From Blastocatellia bacterium (GTDB lineage Bacteria > Acidobacteriota > Blastocatellia > Pyrinomonadales > Pyrinomonadaceae), in assembly GCA_013695495.1 (NCBI GenBank), contig JACDAK010000217.1:1-7420 (forward strand): DNA of 7,420 nucleotides. The letters are read 5' to 3'. This document shows, piece by piece, positions 1 to 5,977 of this stretch (positions are counted from its first letter, which is position 1; the number at the start of each line of letters is the position of its first letter). Under the pieces are notes generated by a model, which worked only from the letters and a program-made list of their open reading frames with translations, did not search any database and was not told the origin of the DNA. The translations under genes and the position numbers were made by a program.

Positions 1-4
1 GTAA

Positions 5-433
5 GTGATAGCGTGGATATCAGAGTTATGGGCGTCGTTGACATGGGGCAGTATTATGCTCGGCGTCGGGTTGTTCTTCCTGTCGCTGACGATAAGCTTT
101 ATATCTATCGCTGTCGTTATGGTAAAGATCCCCGCAAACTATTTCAGCCCGAATTATGAGGCGGATTTCATGCCCGGCAGCTCTTGGTTCGTACGCTGGA
201 GCGCGGTCATCTTAAAGAATCTGCTTGGCGTTTTCCTAATATTACTCGGGCTCGTGCTGTCATTGCCCGGCGTCCCCGGCCAGGGCCTGCTAACGATATT
301 GCTCGGCCTGATCATGCTCGACATTCCGGGTAAGCGACCGTGGGAAGCCCGCATCATTCAGCGGCCCAGCATTTTGTCGGCAGTGAACAATTTCCGCCAG
401 CGGTATGGTAAGCCACCGCTTATAATGGACTGA
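5..433 (+). CDS. Small PGPGW-like integral membrane protein, function unknown
   Basis: This 142-residue protein is mostly hydrophobic. One membrane segment lies at about residues 15-40. A second hairpin-like pair lies at about 68-88 and 93-107, joined by a glycine/proline turn (LPGVPGQG, residues 87-94). That turn followed by a second hydrophobic stretch and IPGKRPWE resembles the PGPGW family of putative transmembrane proteins, whose function is unknown. The basic, soluble tail (about 108-142) would face the cytoplasm. An in-frame TAA at 2-4 directly precedes the GTG at 5, so this is the first possible start. TTG at 38 and ATG at 56 are alternatives, but ATG 56 would remove the stretch before the first membrane segment. 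No ribosome binding site can be judged at the window edge. The gene stops two bases before the next start, which suggests co-transcription and translational coupling with the DUF3592-like gene and accC. Confidence 0.75.
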   Translation: MIAWISELWASLTWGSIMLGVGLFFLSLTISFISIAVVMVKIPANYFSPNYEADFMPGSSWFVRWSAVILKNLLGVFLILLGLVLSLPGVPGQGLLTILLGLIMLDIPGKRPWEARIIQRPSILSAVNNFRQRYGKPPLIMD

Positions 434-435
434 GA

Positions 436-726
436 ATGGGTATATTCGGAATGTTCAAACGAAGCGAGAAGATCGATCCGGAGGCCGAGCGCCGGCGACT
501 GCTTCTGGATATCGGCCGCATTACAGACGGCCGAATAATCGATAATGAAATTAACGCCCGCGGCGAAGAGATCGTTTTTTATCTCTATACGCTGAACGGC
601 GTTGACTTCGAATCCTCCGAACTTCTGACTGAAGAGCAAAAAAGCGACCCGCTTAAATACGCCCCGGGGGCAAAGGTTGGCGTCCGCTACGATCCCCGAA
701 ATCAGGGCAATTCCATGCTTGTCTGA
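436..726 (+). CDS. Small DUF3592-like protein
   Basis: This 96-residue protein has a charged, probably helical N-terminus (residues 1-25, EAERRRLLLD) and then a compact beta-rich part. The pattern YTLNGVDFESSE (51-62), followed by YAPGAKVGVRYDPRNQGNSMLV (75-96), matches the DUF3592 type. In those proteins a 'Y.V.G..Y' strand leads to 'Y.PG..V.VYYDP.NP..S.L'. Most DUF3592 proteins also carry membrane helices; this one has none, so only the soluble domain is present. Function is unknown. The ATG follows the previous stop by two bases with only a weak purine stretch (GGACTGAG) before it, so translation is probably coupled to the upstream membrane protein. accC starts 13 bases after its stop. The family assignment comes from the motif only. 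Confidence 0.75.
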   Translation: MGIFGMFKRSEKIDPEAERRRLLLDIGRITDGRIIDNEINARGEEIVFYLYTLNGVDFESSELLTEEQKSDPLKYAPGAKVGVRYDPRNQGNSMLV

Positions 727-739
727 TTCTAGACCTACT

Positions 740-2242
740 ATGTTCAAGAAAATGCTGATCGCAAACCGCGGTGAGATCGCCTGTCGGGTCATACGAGTGT
801 GCCGCGAAATGGATATCGCGACGGTCGCGGTATATTCGGATCCGGACCGCGACGCATTGCACGTGCGGATGGCCGACGAGGCATATCATATCGGTCCGGC
901 CGCCTCGGCTGAGAGCTATCTGCGGGGGGACAAGATCATTGAGGCTGCAAGGGCGGCCGGAGCGGAAGCGATACATCCGGGGTACGGATTCCTGTCCGAA
1001 AATGCGGAATTCGTGCGCTCCGTGGCGGCCGCCGGTTTAACATTCATCGGTTCGCCTGCTGAGGCAATGGAGTCGATGGGCGGAAAGATCTCGGCGAGAA
1101 AGCTGGCGATCGAAGCCGGAGTGCCGGTCGTTCCGGGGACGACACAGCCGCTTACATCGTTTGACGACGCAGCGGCAACCGCCAGCCAATTCGGCTATCC
1201 CATAATGCTCAAGGCGTCAGCGGGAGGAGGCGGGAAGGGCATGCGACTGGTCGAAACCGAAGGAGATCTACGGTCTGCCTTCGAATCCTCGCAGGCGGAG
1301 GCTCTTGCAAGCTTCGGTGATAATGCGGTTTACATCGAGAAGGCCGTAATAAAGCCGCGACATATTGAGATCCAGATCTTTTCCGACACGCATGGTAACC
1401 ACGTACATTTGGGCGAGAGGGAATGCTCGATTCAGCGACGGCATCAGAAGGTGATCGAAGAGGCTCCCTCACCTATAAACTCGCCCGAGCTGCGGGAGCA
1501 AATGGGAGCTGCGGCAGTAAAGGTCGCCCGGGCGGTGAATTACGTTGGTGCTGGAACGGTAGAGTTTTTAGTCTCAGACCTTGATAAATCGTACTATTTT
1601 CTGGAAATGAACACCCGTTTGCAGGTCGAGCATCCCGTAACCGAACTTGTGACGGGCATTGACCTCGTCCGTGAGCAGATACGTGTTGCGGCTGGCGAGC
1701 CTCTATCGTTCACCCAGAAGGGTGTGAGACTCACTGGGCACGCTATCGAATGCCGCATCTATGCCGAAGACCCCGATAACAACTTTCTGCCGTCGCCCGG
1801 TAAGATCACCCGGCTACGCATACCCCAAGGGCCGGGAGTTCGCGACGATGGCGGCGTTTACGAAGGCTCGGAAGTGTCCATTTACTACGACCCGATGATC
1901 TCAAAGTTTGCGGTCTATGGCCGCGACCGCACCGAGGCGATCGCCCGCATGCGCAGAGCACTGATCGAATACGAGATCGGCGGGATAATGACTACCCTGC
2001 CATTCTTCCGTGAAGTGATGAAGGACCCGGATTTCATAGCCGGAAATATCGACACCGGTTTCATCGATAACTTTATGTCCCGGCGAGGCGGCAAACCAGC
2101 TAGCGAAGCTAACACCGCGGGGCTAGCCATCATCGCCGCTGCCTTACAGGCCGGCACTACCTCGCCAAAGATGGACACCCGAGCCCTACCTCAGCAGAAT
2201 GCCGCAAACAGATGGAGAGATTATTTTCGGCAGATGTCGTAA
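740..2242 (+). CDS. accC: Biotin carboxylase subunit of acetyl-CoA/acyl-CoA carboxylase
   Basis: This enzyme performs the ATP- and bicarbonate-dependent carboxylation of biotin on a carrier protein, the first half-reaction of acetyl-CoA (or acyl-CoA) carboxylase, in the cytosol. The 500 residues show the full family order: N-terminal domain (MFKKMLIANRGEIA, 1-14; HPGYGFLSEN, 79-88), ATP-grasp domain with the glycine loop AGGGGKGM (161-168), and C-terminal biotin carboxylase domain (HAIECRIYAEDP, 334-345). Residues equivalent to the E. coli active site are all present: Lys116, Lys158, His208, Glu210, Glu275, Glu289, Asn291, Arg293, Gln295, Glu297 and Arg339. An in-frame ATG at 677 would add 21 residues lying inside the previous gene. 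The start at 740 matches the family N-terminus exactly. No clear Shine-Dalgarno sequence precedes it. It is about 50 residues longer than E. coli AccC. The extra tail (about 452-500) is low in motifs and suggests the separate alpha-subunit type. No accB lies beside it. Confidence 0.95.
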   Translation: MFKKMLIANRGEIACRVIRVCREMDIATVAVYSDPDRDALHVRMADEAYHIGPAASAESYLRGDKIIEAARAAGAEAIHPGYGFLSENAEFVRSVAAAGLTFIGSPAEAMESMGGKISARKLAIEAGVPVVPGTTQPLTSFDDAAATASQFGYPIMLKASAGGGGKGMRLVETEGDLRSAFESSQAEALASFGDNAVYIEKAVIKPRHIEIQIFSDTHGNHVHLGERECSIQRRHQKVIEEAPSPINSPELREQMGAAAVKVARAVNYVGAGTVEFLVSDLDKSYYFLEMNTRLQVEHPVTELVTGIDLVREQIRVAAGEPLSFTQKGVRLTGHAIECRIYAEDPDNNFLPSPGKITRLRIPQGPGVRDDGGVYEGSEVSIYYDPMISKFAVYGRDRTEAIARMRRALIEYEIGGIMTTLPFFREVMKDPDFIAGNIDTGFIDNFMSRRGGKPASEANTAGLAIIAAALQAGTTSPKMDTRALPQQNAANRWRDYFRQMS

Positions 2243-2273
2243 GGTGGTAGGCCATGCAGTTGCCCGTTCAATC

Positions 2274-2313
2274 AAAGAAAAAAGGCGGATGGATCAACGA
2301 GTGATCATCCGCC
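2274..2313 (-). terminator. Intrinsic terminator for the 2361-3188 gene, possibly bidirectional
   Basis: GGCGGATGGATCA (2284-2296) and TGATCATCCGCC (2302-2313) form a 12-pair stem with one bulged G and a 5-base loop. On the minus strand the stem is followed by TTTTTTCTTT (2283 down to 2274), a good U-tract, so it mainly ends transcription of the minus-strand gene. On the plus strand the stem is followed only by CTCTTCGTT, so termination of accC transcripts would be weaker. Confidence 0.85.
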
Positions 2314-2360
2314 CTCTTCGTTCCCCCAAGAACATGTGGGAAACTGTTTCTAATAGGCCA

Positions 2361-3188
2361 TTACTTTTTACTCGAGGTGCTTGCGGCTACAAAGTCGAGC
2401 CCTGCGAGGTCCTCTTCCAAGGTAAAGGTCTTCTGACTTTCAAAGAACGTAACACCACGCTGCGACGCCGAGAGGATATAGAACTCAGCCGAAGGGATGC
2501 CTTCGAACATGTAATATCCGAGTGAGTTGGTCGTCGTGCTGTAGATCTCACCAGTAATTGCATTCGTAAGGATCATCGTCGTTCCGATCAATCCACGGCC
2601 ATTAGTATTCAAGACTCGGCCTGCGATCGTTGCAGGAGCTGACGACGGTCCACCGGAAGCATCGAAGCAGAAGCTGAGATGGCTTATCCCGAATGCTCCG
2701 CCCGGCGTTGTGAACGGGCCATTATCACCAATCGAACCGTTCGGGTAGAAGTATCCGTTTGCGTTGGCCCCCCCCTTTACTAATACAGCCGTGATCAGGC
2801 GATCGATCTGATTCAGGGGTCCAATCGACCAAGAAGACATGACAGATCCTGTCGAGTTTATGGTCAAAAAGAGGTTTGGATTTTCCGGGACACTTCCTCC
2901 ATACGTTCTAAGTACGCCATTTTCATCTCCCGCTGTGAATGGAAACACACCGCCTCGCGGAGTGCTGTCGGTGGCGTAATCGAACTTTATCTCGCCATCA
3001 TATCCATAATCAGAGCAGCGCGGGTTGCCAGAGATAGGGACCGGCGTCGGAGCTTCGGTTGTTCGGATAATCGGTGCTTCCTTAGAACCGTCGCCACGAA
3101 CCTGGGCTATCGAAATGTTCGCGAAGATCGTAAAGCAGACGACCAACGCAGTAAAGGTCTTAATTATGCTATTTTGGGGGACTCTCAT
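2361..3188 (-). CDS. Secreted protein of unknown function with C-terminal carboxypeptidase-regulatory-like module
   Basis: The protein has 275 residues. A signal peptide (basic start, hydrophobic core about 9-26, likely cut near SIA-Q, 26-29) is followed by a short Thr/Pro linker (43-52). A central region (about 55-178) with Cys58 and Cys174 follows. It contains VLVKGGANANGYFYPNG (135-151) and GISHLSFCFD (167-176), a pattern I recall from other secreted bacterial proteins without a known role. The C-terminal module (about 186-268; GRV, TNSLGYYMF, FYILSA, GLDF) is a transthyretin-like beta fold close in sequence to the end of the neighbouring S8 protease. The reading frame extends upstream to 3254, but ATG 3188 is preferred. 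It has AAGGAG ten bases upstream and puts the signal peptide at the N-terminus. An 8-base G run lies in codons 138-141. The gene is probably monocistronic, since the protease upstream has its own terminator. Confidence 0.85.
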   Translation of the reverse strand: MRVPQNSIIKTFTALVVCFTIFANISIAQVRGDGSKEAPIIRTTEAPTPVPISGNPRCSDYGYDGEIKFDYATDSTPRGGVFPFTAGDENGVLRTYGGSVPENPNLFLTINSTGSVMSSWSIGPLNQIDRLITAVLVKGGANANGYFYPNGSIGDNGPFTTPGGAFGISHLSFCFDASGGPSSAPATIAGRVLNTNGRGLIGTTMILTNAITGEIYSTTTNSLGYYMFEGIPSAEFYILSASQRGVTFFESQKTFTLEEDLAGLDFVAASTSSKK

Positions 3189-3198
3189 ATTCTTCTTA

Positions 3199-3204
3199 CT
3201 CCTT
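3199..3204 (-). promoter_or_regulatory. Ribosome binding site that fixes the start at 3188
   Basis: AAGGAG on the minus strand lies ten bases before the ATG at 3188-3186. The in-frame ATG at 3254 would place 22 extra polar residues before the signal peptide, so this site supports the shorter protein. Confidence 0.75.
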
Positions 3205-3275
3205 AATACTGTCAAAGTTATACATTCTTCGAGCAATGTCGGCGATAGCCGCATAAACTCTCATCAAGACAATTA

Positions 3276-3298
3276 ACGCAATCGGGGTGTTATTGCGT
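3276..3298 (-). other. 7-bp perfect hairpin in the presumed 5' leader of the 2361-3188 gene
   Basis: ACGCAAT and ATTGCGT form a perfect 7-base-pair stem around a 9-base loop. It sits between the candidate promoter (3327-3355) and the ribosome binding site (3199-3204). No U-tract follows on either strand, so it is not a standard intrinsic terminator. It may be a leader stem affecting mRNA stability or translation, or an operator in DNA. That role is inferred. Confidence 0.4.
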
Positions 3299-3318
3299 CG
3301 CGAACCAATGATACGGGA

Positions 3319-3339
3319 TAACTGTATGTTTAACAGTTA
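3319..3339. promoter_or_regulatory. Inverted repeat over the candidate -10, operator candidate
   Basis: TAACTGT and ACAGTTA form perfect 7-base arms around ATGTTTA. A second pair, GGATAA (3316-3321) and TTATCC (3341-3346), lies just outside and overlaps the inner left arm. The spacer contains the candidate -10 hexamer of the minus-strand promoter. This is the usual position for a dimeric repressor site. No regulator can be named. Confidence 0.35.
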
Positions 3340-3355
3340 CTTATCCTTTTGTCAA
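3327..3355 (-). promoter_or_regulatory. Candidate sigma-70-type promoter for the 2361-3188 gene
   Basis: On the minus strand a perfect TTGACA (3355-3350) is followed after 17 bases by TAAACA (3332-3327). That -10 matches only three of six consensus positions. The predicted leader is about 130 bases. The -35 makes the site credible; the weak -10 and the overlapping inverted repeat suggest regulated or activator-assisted use. Confidence 0.4.
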
Positions 3356-3440
3356 CAAAAAACTCGGGAGCAATCCTCCTTGATCACTGCATGAAAAAAT
3401 AAGCGAGCTTCTCGTTCTAGACGGAATACTTATTTCGTTT

Positions 3441-3506
3441 TGCGGAATATAGTACCAATAGGTCATCCATTCCAGATTCCGCAGCAATTAAATCGTTGCT
3501 GGTACT
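3441..3506. repeat. Cluster of interlaced perfect inverted repeats
   Basis: Three perfect complementary pairs lie in 66 bases. TGCGGAAT (3441-3448) pairs with ATTCCGCA (3476-3483). AGTACCA (3451-3457) pairs with TGGTACT (3500-3506). CAGCAA (3482-3487) pairs with TTGCTG (3496-3501). The first two pairs cross one another, as in an H-type pseudoknot, and the third sits between them as a small hairpin sharing a base or two. The region is intergenic, between the terminator of the S8 protease gene and the promoter of the next minus-strand gene. It could be a small structured RNA, a regulatory site, or a decayed repeat element. I find no reading frame in it. Confidence 0.5.
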
Positions 3507-3535
3507 GGAAAGCGCCAATGCTCAAACCTTTCCAT

Positions 3536-3561
3536 AAAAAAAAGCAGGCCGCGAGGCCTGC
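3536..3561 (-). terminator. Intrinsic terminator of the S8 protease gene
   Basis: GCAGGCC (3544-3550) and GGCCTGC (3555-3561) form a perfect 7-pair GC-rich stem with a four-base loop. On the minus strand it is followed by eight T (3543-3536). It begins 26 bases after the protease stop codon, so it should separate protease transcription from the next gene. Confidence 0.92.
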
Positions 3562-3587
3562 CTTAGATCGAGGGAATGAAATCGGTT

Positions 3588-5447
3588 CTATTTTGATACC
3601 GCAACCCCGATGAAATCGACACCGATCAGACTTTCAGTGATGATCAGCGCGTGCTCTCCCGGAGTGAACTGAATTCCGCGTTTGGCGTTTGCGGATAAAA
3701 CATAGAACTGTGAGCTGACAACATCAAAGGAATAGTAGCCGAAGGAGTTGGTAACCGCAGTTACGCCTCGGCCGCCGGCAGCGGTTCGAAGTGAAACAGT
3801 GGTGTTGGGAATTCCGGCTCCCATCGAATCAACAACGCGCCCGGATACCGTGATCGGAGCCGATGTCGGCCCGATCTCCTGGCTGCGGAAGGTGCAAGTT
3901 ACCGACTCGCCTTCTTCAACCTTTATATTCGCGGTTCGTGTTGCGAGGTCAACCGTCGTATTCTGAATGCTCGGAAGTCCCCCTGTTCCCGCTTCTACAC
4001 AGCTGATCGACATAGTCAACCATCCAAATTTCTGCTCCTGCGTGACCACGATCTGGTCAAAGTCTGTCACGGCGAAGACACCGTTGTCTACAAACCGGTC
4101 CGCCGGAATCTCATTGTTATCAATAAGCGAAAAGCTGGTGTTCGACAGGTTCGACGCCGAATACGAAAAGGTTTCGGGCGATGCGGTGCCTCCCGTGGCA
4201 GTAACAACCTCCTTGATGATCGTCACGACACCGGGAACCGGAGGCGTCGTGTTGCCGAGCCAGGTGTAAAGCATTCGGTTCGGCGAATTGGTGCCTTCTA
4301 TATTCGTTACCACTCCGGACGTCGAATCGGCCATCAATCTATTCGCCACCACGGCCGGCGAGGCGACCGGGTTCGTTTGAAGATAAAGAGCGGCGGCCCC
4401 AGCAACCAGCGGCGACGCCATCGAAGTTCCGCTCATTGATCGTATTCCGTCGTCACTCGCGTGCGACAGCGAAGTTATGTAGTTGCCCGGTGCAAAGATA
4501 TCCAAACACGGTCCGAAGTTGGAGTAGCCGGCTCGCTGATCCGTCGTATGCGTTGCTCCAACAATAATTGCGCTCGTTGCGCTTCCCGGAGAATAGTTGC
4601 ATGCGTTCGAGTTGTTATTACCCGCTGCAGCCACGAAAGTGATTCCCGAGGTTACTGCATTGTTTATCGCGGTGTTGAGCGAGCTTGATACACTGCTAAC
4701 ACCAATACTGAAATTGATCACCGCCGGGTTTACACGATTGGCAGCGACCCAATTGATTCCATTGATGAACCCGGAGACCAGTCCGCTGCCAGTACACGAC
4801 AGAACCCGTACACCGTAAAGATTCGCTCCTTTGGCAACTCCATATGTCGAACTCCCGACCGAACCCGCTACGTGCGTACCATGGCCATGGCAGTCGACAC
4901 CGTTCTGGCCATCCGTGAAAATATCGTATGCAGCCACCGCGCGTCCCCCGAAATCCTGATGTGTTGGGCGAATCCCCGTGTCTATGATATAGACGTTTAC
5001 ACCCGCGCCCGTGTTTGAATAGACATAAGAACTGTTTAGCGGCAATTCACGCTGGTCGATTCGGTCCAAACCCCAGTCCGCGTTGTACTGAACGCTTTCT
5101 ACCGTGCCGATCGAGTCTTCCTCAACAAAGAGGACACCAGGTTCGCGGCTCATCTGGAGAGCCTTGGCTTCCGACATTTCAGCCGAAAAGCCCTGGAGCA
5201 CAGCATCGTAGACCGCGTCGATCTTTGCCCCGTATGATGTGGCGATCTCGCGGGCGGCGTTTTCGCTGGAATGGCCACGGCGAGCGAAATCGCTGCTTTC
5301 GGTATCAAACACAACGATATAGCGTCCGGGAACTGCGTTGTTCGTCCGGATCAATTTTTCATTCTTACCCGCAACGTGCGATGGAAGGAACATGTAGCCA
5401 ATCGTGGCGAGCATAAAGATAGCGGCAACAAGGGAAAGTTTTTTCAT
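3588..5447 (-). CDS. Secreted subtilisin-family (S8, proteinase K-like) serine protease with C-terminal beta modules
   Basis: This is an exported endopeptidase of 619 residues. A signal peptide (MKKLSLVAAIFMLA..., 1-26) is followed by an I9 inhibitor propeptide (about 42-112, RYIVVF to VLFVEED), which normally chaperones folding and is then cut off. The S8 domain (about 124-395) has Asp156 (IIDTGI), His189 (HGTH), Ser342 (GTSMASP) and oxyanion Asn277 (AAAGNNN), so it should be active. The HGHGTHVAG and AAAGNNN wording fits the proteinase K branch. Residues about 407-522 resemble a prealbumin-like fold (VTIIKEV..., GWLTMSISC, TCTF). Residues 531-616 are a carboxypeptidase-regulatory-like module closely similar to the end of the gene at 2361. 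Mature-region cysteines (186, 218, 283, 314, 483, 518) could form disulfides. The ATG has GGAG ten bases upstream (5458-5461), a promoter at 5551-5579 and its own terminator. The substrate is unknown; nutrient scavenging or processing of surface proteins are both possible. Confidence 0.95.
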   Translation of the reverse strand: MKKLSLVAAIFMLATIGYMFLPSHVAGKNEKLIRTNNAVPGRYIVVFDTESSDFARRGHSSENAAREIATSYGAKIDAVYDAVLQGFSAEMSEAKALQMSREPGVLFVEEDSIGTVESVQYNADWGLDRIDQRELPLNSSYVYSNTGAGVNVYIIDTGIRPTHQDFGGRAVAAYDIFTDGQNGVDCHGHGTHVAGSVGSSTYGVAKGANLYGVRVLSCTGSGLVSGFINGINWVAANRVNPAVINFSIGVSSVSSSLNTAINNAVTSGITFVAAAGNNNSNACNYSPGSATSAIIVGATHTTDQRAGYSNFGPCLDIFAPGNYITSLSHASDDGIRSMSGTSMASPLVAGAAALYLQTNPVASPAVVANRLMADSTSGVVTNIEGTNSPNRMLYTWLGNTTPPVPGVVTIIKEVVTATGGTASPETFSYSASNLSNTSFSLIDNNEIPADRFVDNGVFAVTDFDQIVVTQEQKFGWLTMSISCVEAGTGGLPSIQNTTVDLATRTANIKVEEGESVTCTFRSQEIGPTSAPITVSGRVVDSMGAGIPNTTVSLRTAAGGRGVTAVTNSFGYYSFDVVSSQFYVLSANAKRGIQFTPGEHALIITESLIGVDFIGVAVSK

Positions 5448-5550
5448 TAGATAGGCACTCCGTTGAAACTTAGAATTGGAAATCGGGTAGGACAGGTCAG
5501 GTGCAGGTTTCTAAGATCAGGCGAACGGGGTATTTGCTTCGCCGTATAAC

Positions 5551-5579
5551 AATGTATAACTTTGAGAAACGAAAGTCAA
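5551..5579 (-). promoter_or_regulatory. Candidate promoter of the S8 protease gene with a tandem GTTATAC repeat
   Basis: On the minus strand TTGACT (5579-5574) is separated by exactly 17 bases from TACATT (5556-5551), a good sigma-70-type match. This gives a leader of about 100 bases. The heptamer GTTATAC occurs twice on this strand (5560-5554 and 5550-5544), ten bases apart and flanking the -10. That is one helical turn and could be a tandem regulator site. The promoter call rests on sequence match only. Confidence 0.55.
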
Positions 5580-5628
5580 CAGAAAATCGCATTCTGATCG
5601 AAGAACGTTCAATCTGACCGCATCCAGA

Positions 5629-5641
5629 CTGATTTAATCAG
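5629..5641. promoter_or_regulatory. 13-bp palindrome overlapping a candidate -10 for the Sm-like gene
   Basis: CTGATT T AATCAG is a perfect 6-1-6 palindrome. It contains TTTAAT (5633-5638), which matches five of six positions of a -10 hexamer reading toward the gene at 5699. The best -35 (TTCAAT, 5608-5613) is poor and spaced 19 bases away. The site could be a repressor operator for the small gene or for both divergent genes. Confidence 0.35.
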
Positions 5642-5698
5642 GCGAGATTCCGGAAGGTGCCCAAAAGTAGTAAGATTGAGACTAGAGAGCGTGAATTT

Positions 5699-5908
5699 AT
5701 GGAAGAGATACTTAACTCACTAAAGAACAAAGAGGTCGACGTCACATGTTCAAACAGCGTGGCATTCCGGGGAACTGTTGAGTCAGTTGAAAGCGGTGTC
5801 GTTAGAATGAAGACCGATGAAGAAAAGGTGGTATTCCTTAATGCTGGATCTGTGGTCTCAGTAATGGAATGTGAAAACCATCATTCCCGTCCGGGCTTCG
5901 TAATTTAA
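5699..5908 (+). CDS. Small Sm-like (LSm/Hfq-fold-like) protein
   Basis: This is a 69-residue protein, MEEILNSLKNKEVDVTCSN.... A short N-terminal helix is followed by strands in the order expected of an Sm-like barrel: KEVDVTC, AFRGTVESVESGVVRMKTDE, KVVFLNAGSVVSVMEC. The 'F.G.V..V..GV..L..' plus 'V.L..I..V' rhythm is that of Sm/LSm folds. Such short bacterial relatives are often of unknown role, and RNA binding is an inference. The frame extends to GTG 5657, but GGAAGG there overlaps the GTG itself. ATG 5699 has GAGAG nine bases upstream and starts directly at the helix, so it is preferred. It is divergent from the S8 protease gene and convergent with the NlpC/P60 gene. The tail ECENHHSRPGFVI is not part of the fold. 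Confidence 0.7.
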   Translation: MEEILNSLKNKEVDVTCSNSVAFRGTVESVESGVVRMKTDEEKVVFLNAGSVVSVMECENHHSRPGFVI

Positions 5909-5913
5909 GCCGG

Positions 5914-5962
5914 TGAAAAAATCAAAACCCGCATAGTCTTTAGACGTGCGGGTGATTTTTCA
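5914..5962. terminator. Bidirectional intrinsic terminator between convergent genes
   Basis: ACCCGCA (5927-5933) and TGCGGGT (5947-5953) form the stem, with an inner GTC/GAC continuation. It is flanked by A-rich DNA (GAAAAAATCAAA, 5915-5926) on one side and GATTTTT (5954-5960) on the other. Each strand therefore reads a stem followed by a U-rich tract. It begins six bases after the Sm-like gene and 16 bases after the NlpC/P60 stop on the other strand, and should serve both. Confidence 0.85.
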
Positions 5963-5977
5963 TGCTAACCTAATTAC

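Noticed and set aside
677..739. Upstream in-frame ATG extending AccC by 21 residues
   Set aside because: It lies inside the preceding gene. The residues do not match the family, whose N-terminus begins at MFKKMLIANRGEIA (start 740).
358..976. Minus-strand open frames opposite the first genes and accC
   Set aside because: They are antisense shadows of well-supported plus-strand genes and have no recognisable domains.
3189..3254. N-terminal extension of the secreted protein to ATG 3254
   Set aside because: It would bury the signal peptide behind 22 residues, and AAGGAG at 3204-3199 points to ATG 3188.
3748..5416. Several plus-strand open frames opposite the S8 protease
   Set aside because: They are shadows of a strongly supported protease gene. 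Their translations are low in motifs and rich in Arg/Ser/Thr.
5657..5698. GTG start adding 14 residues to the Sm-like protein
   Set aside because: The only purine-rich motif overlaps the GTG itself. The added residues are polar and outside the fold, and ATG 5699 has a usable binding site.
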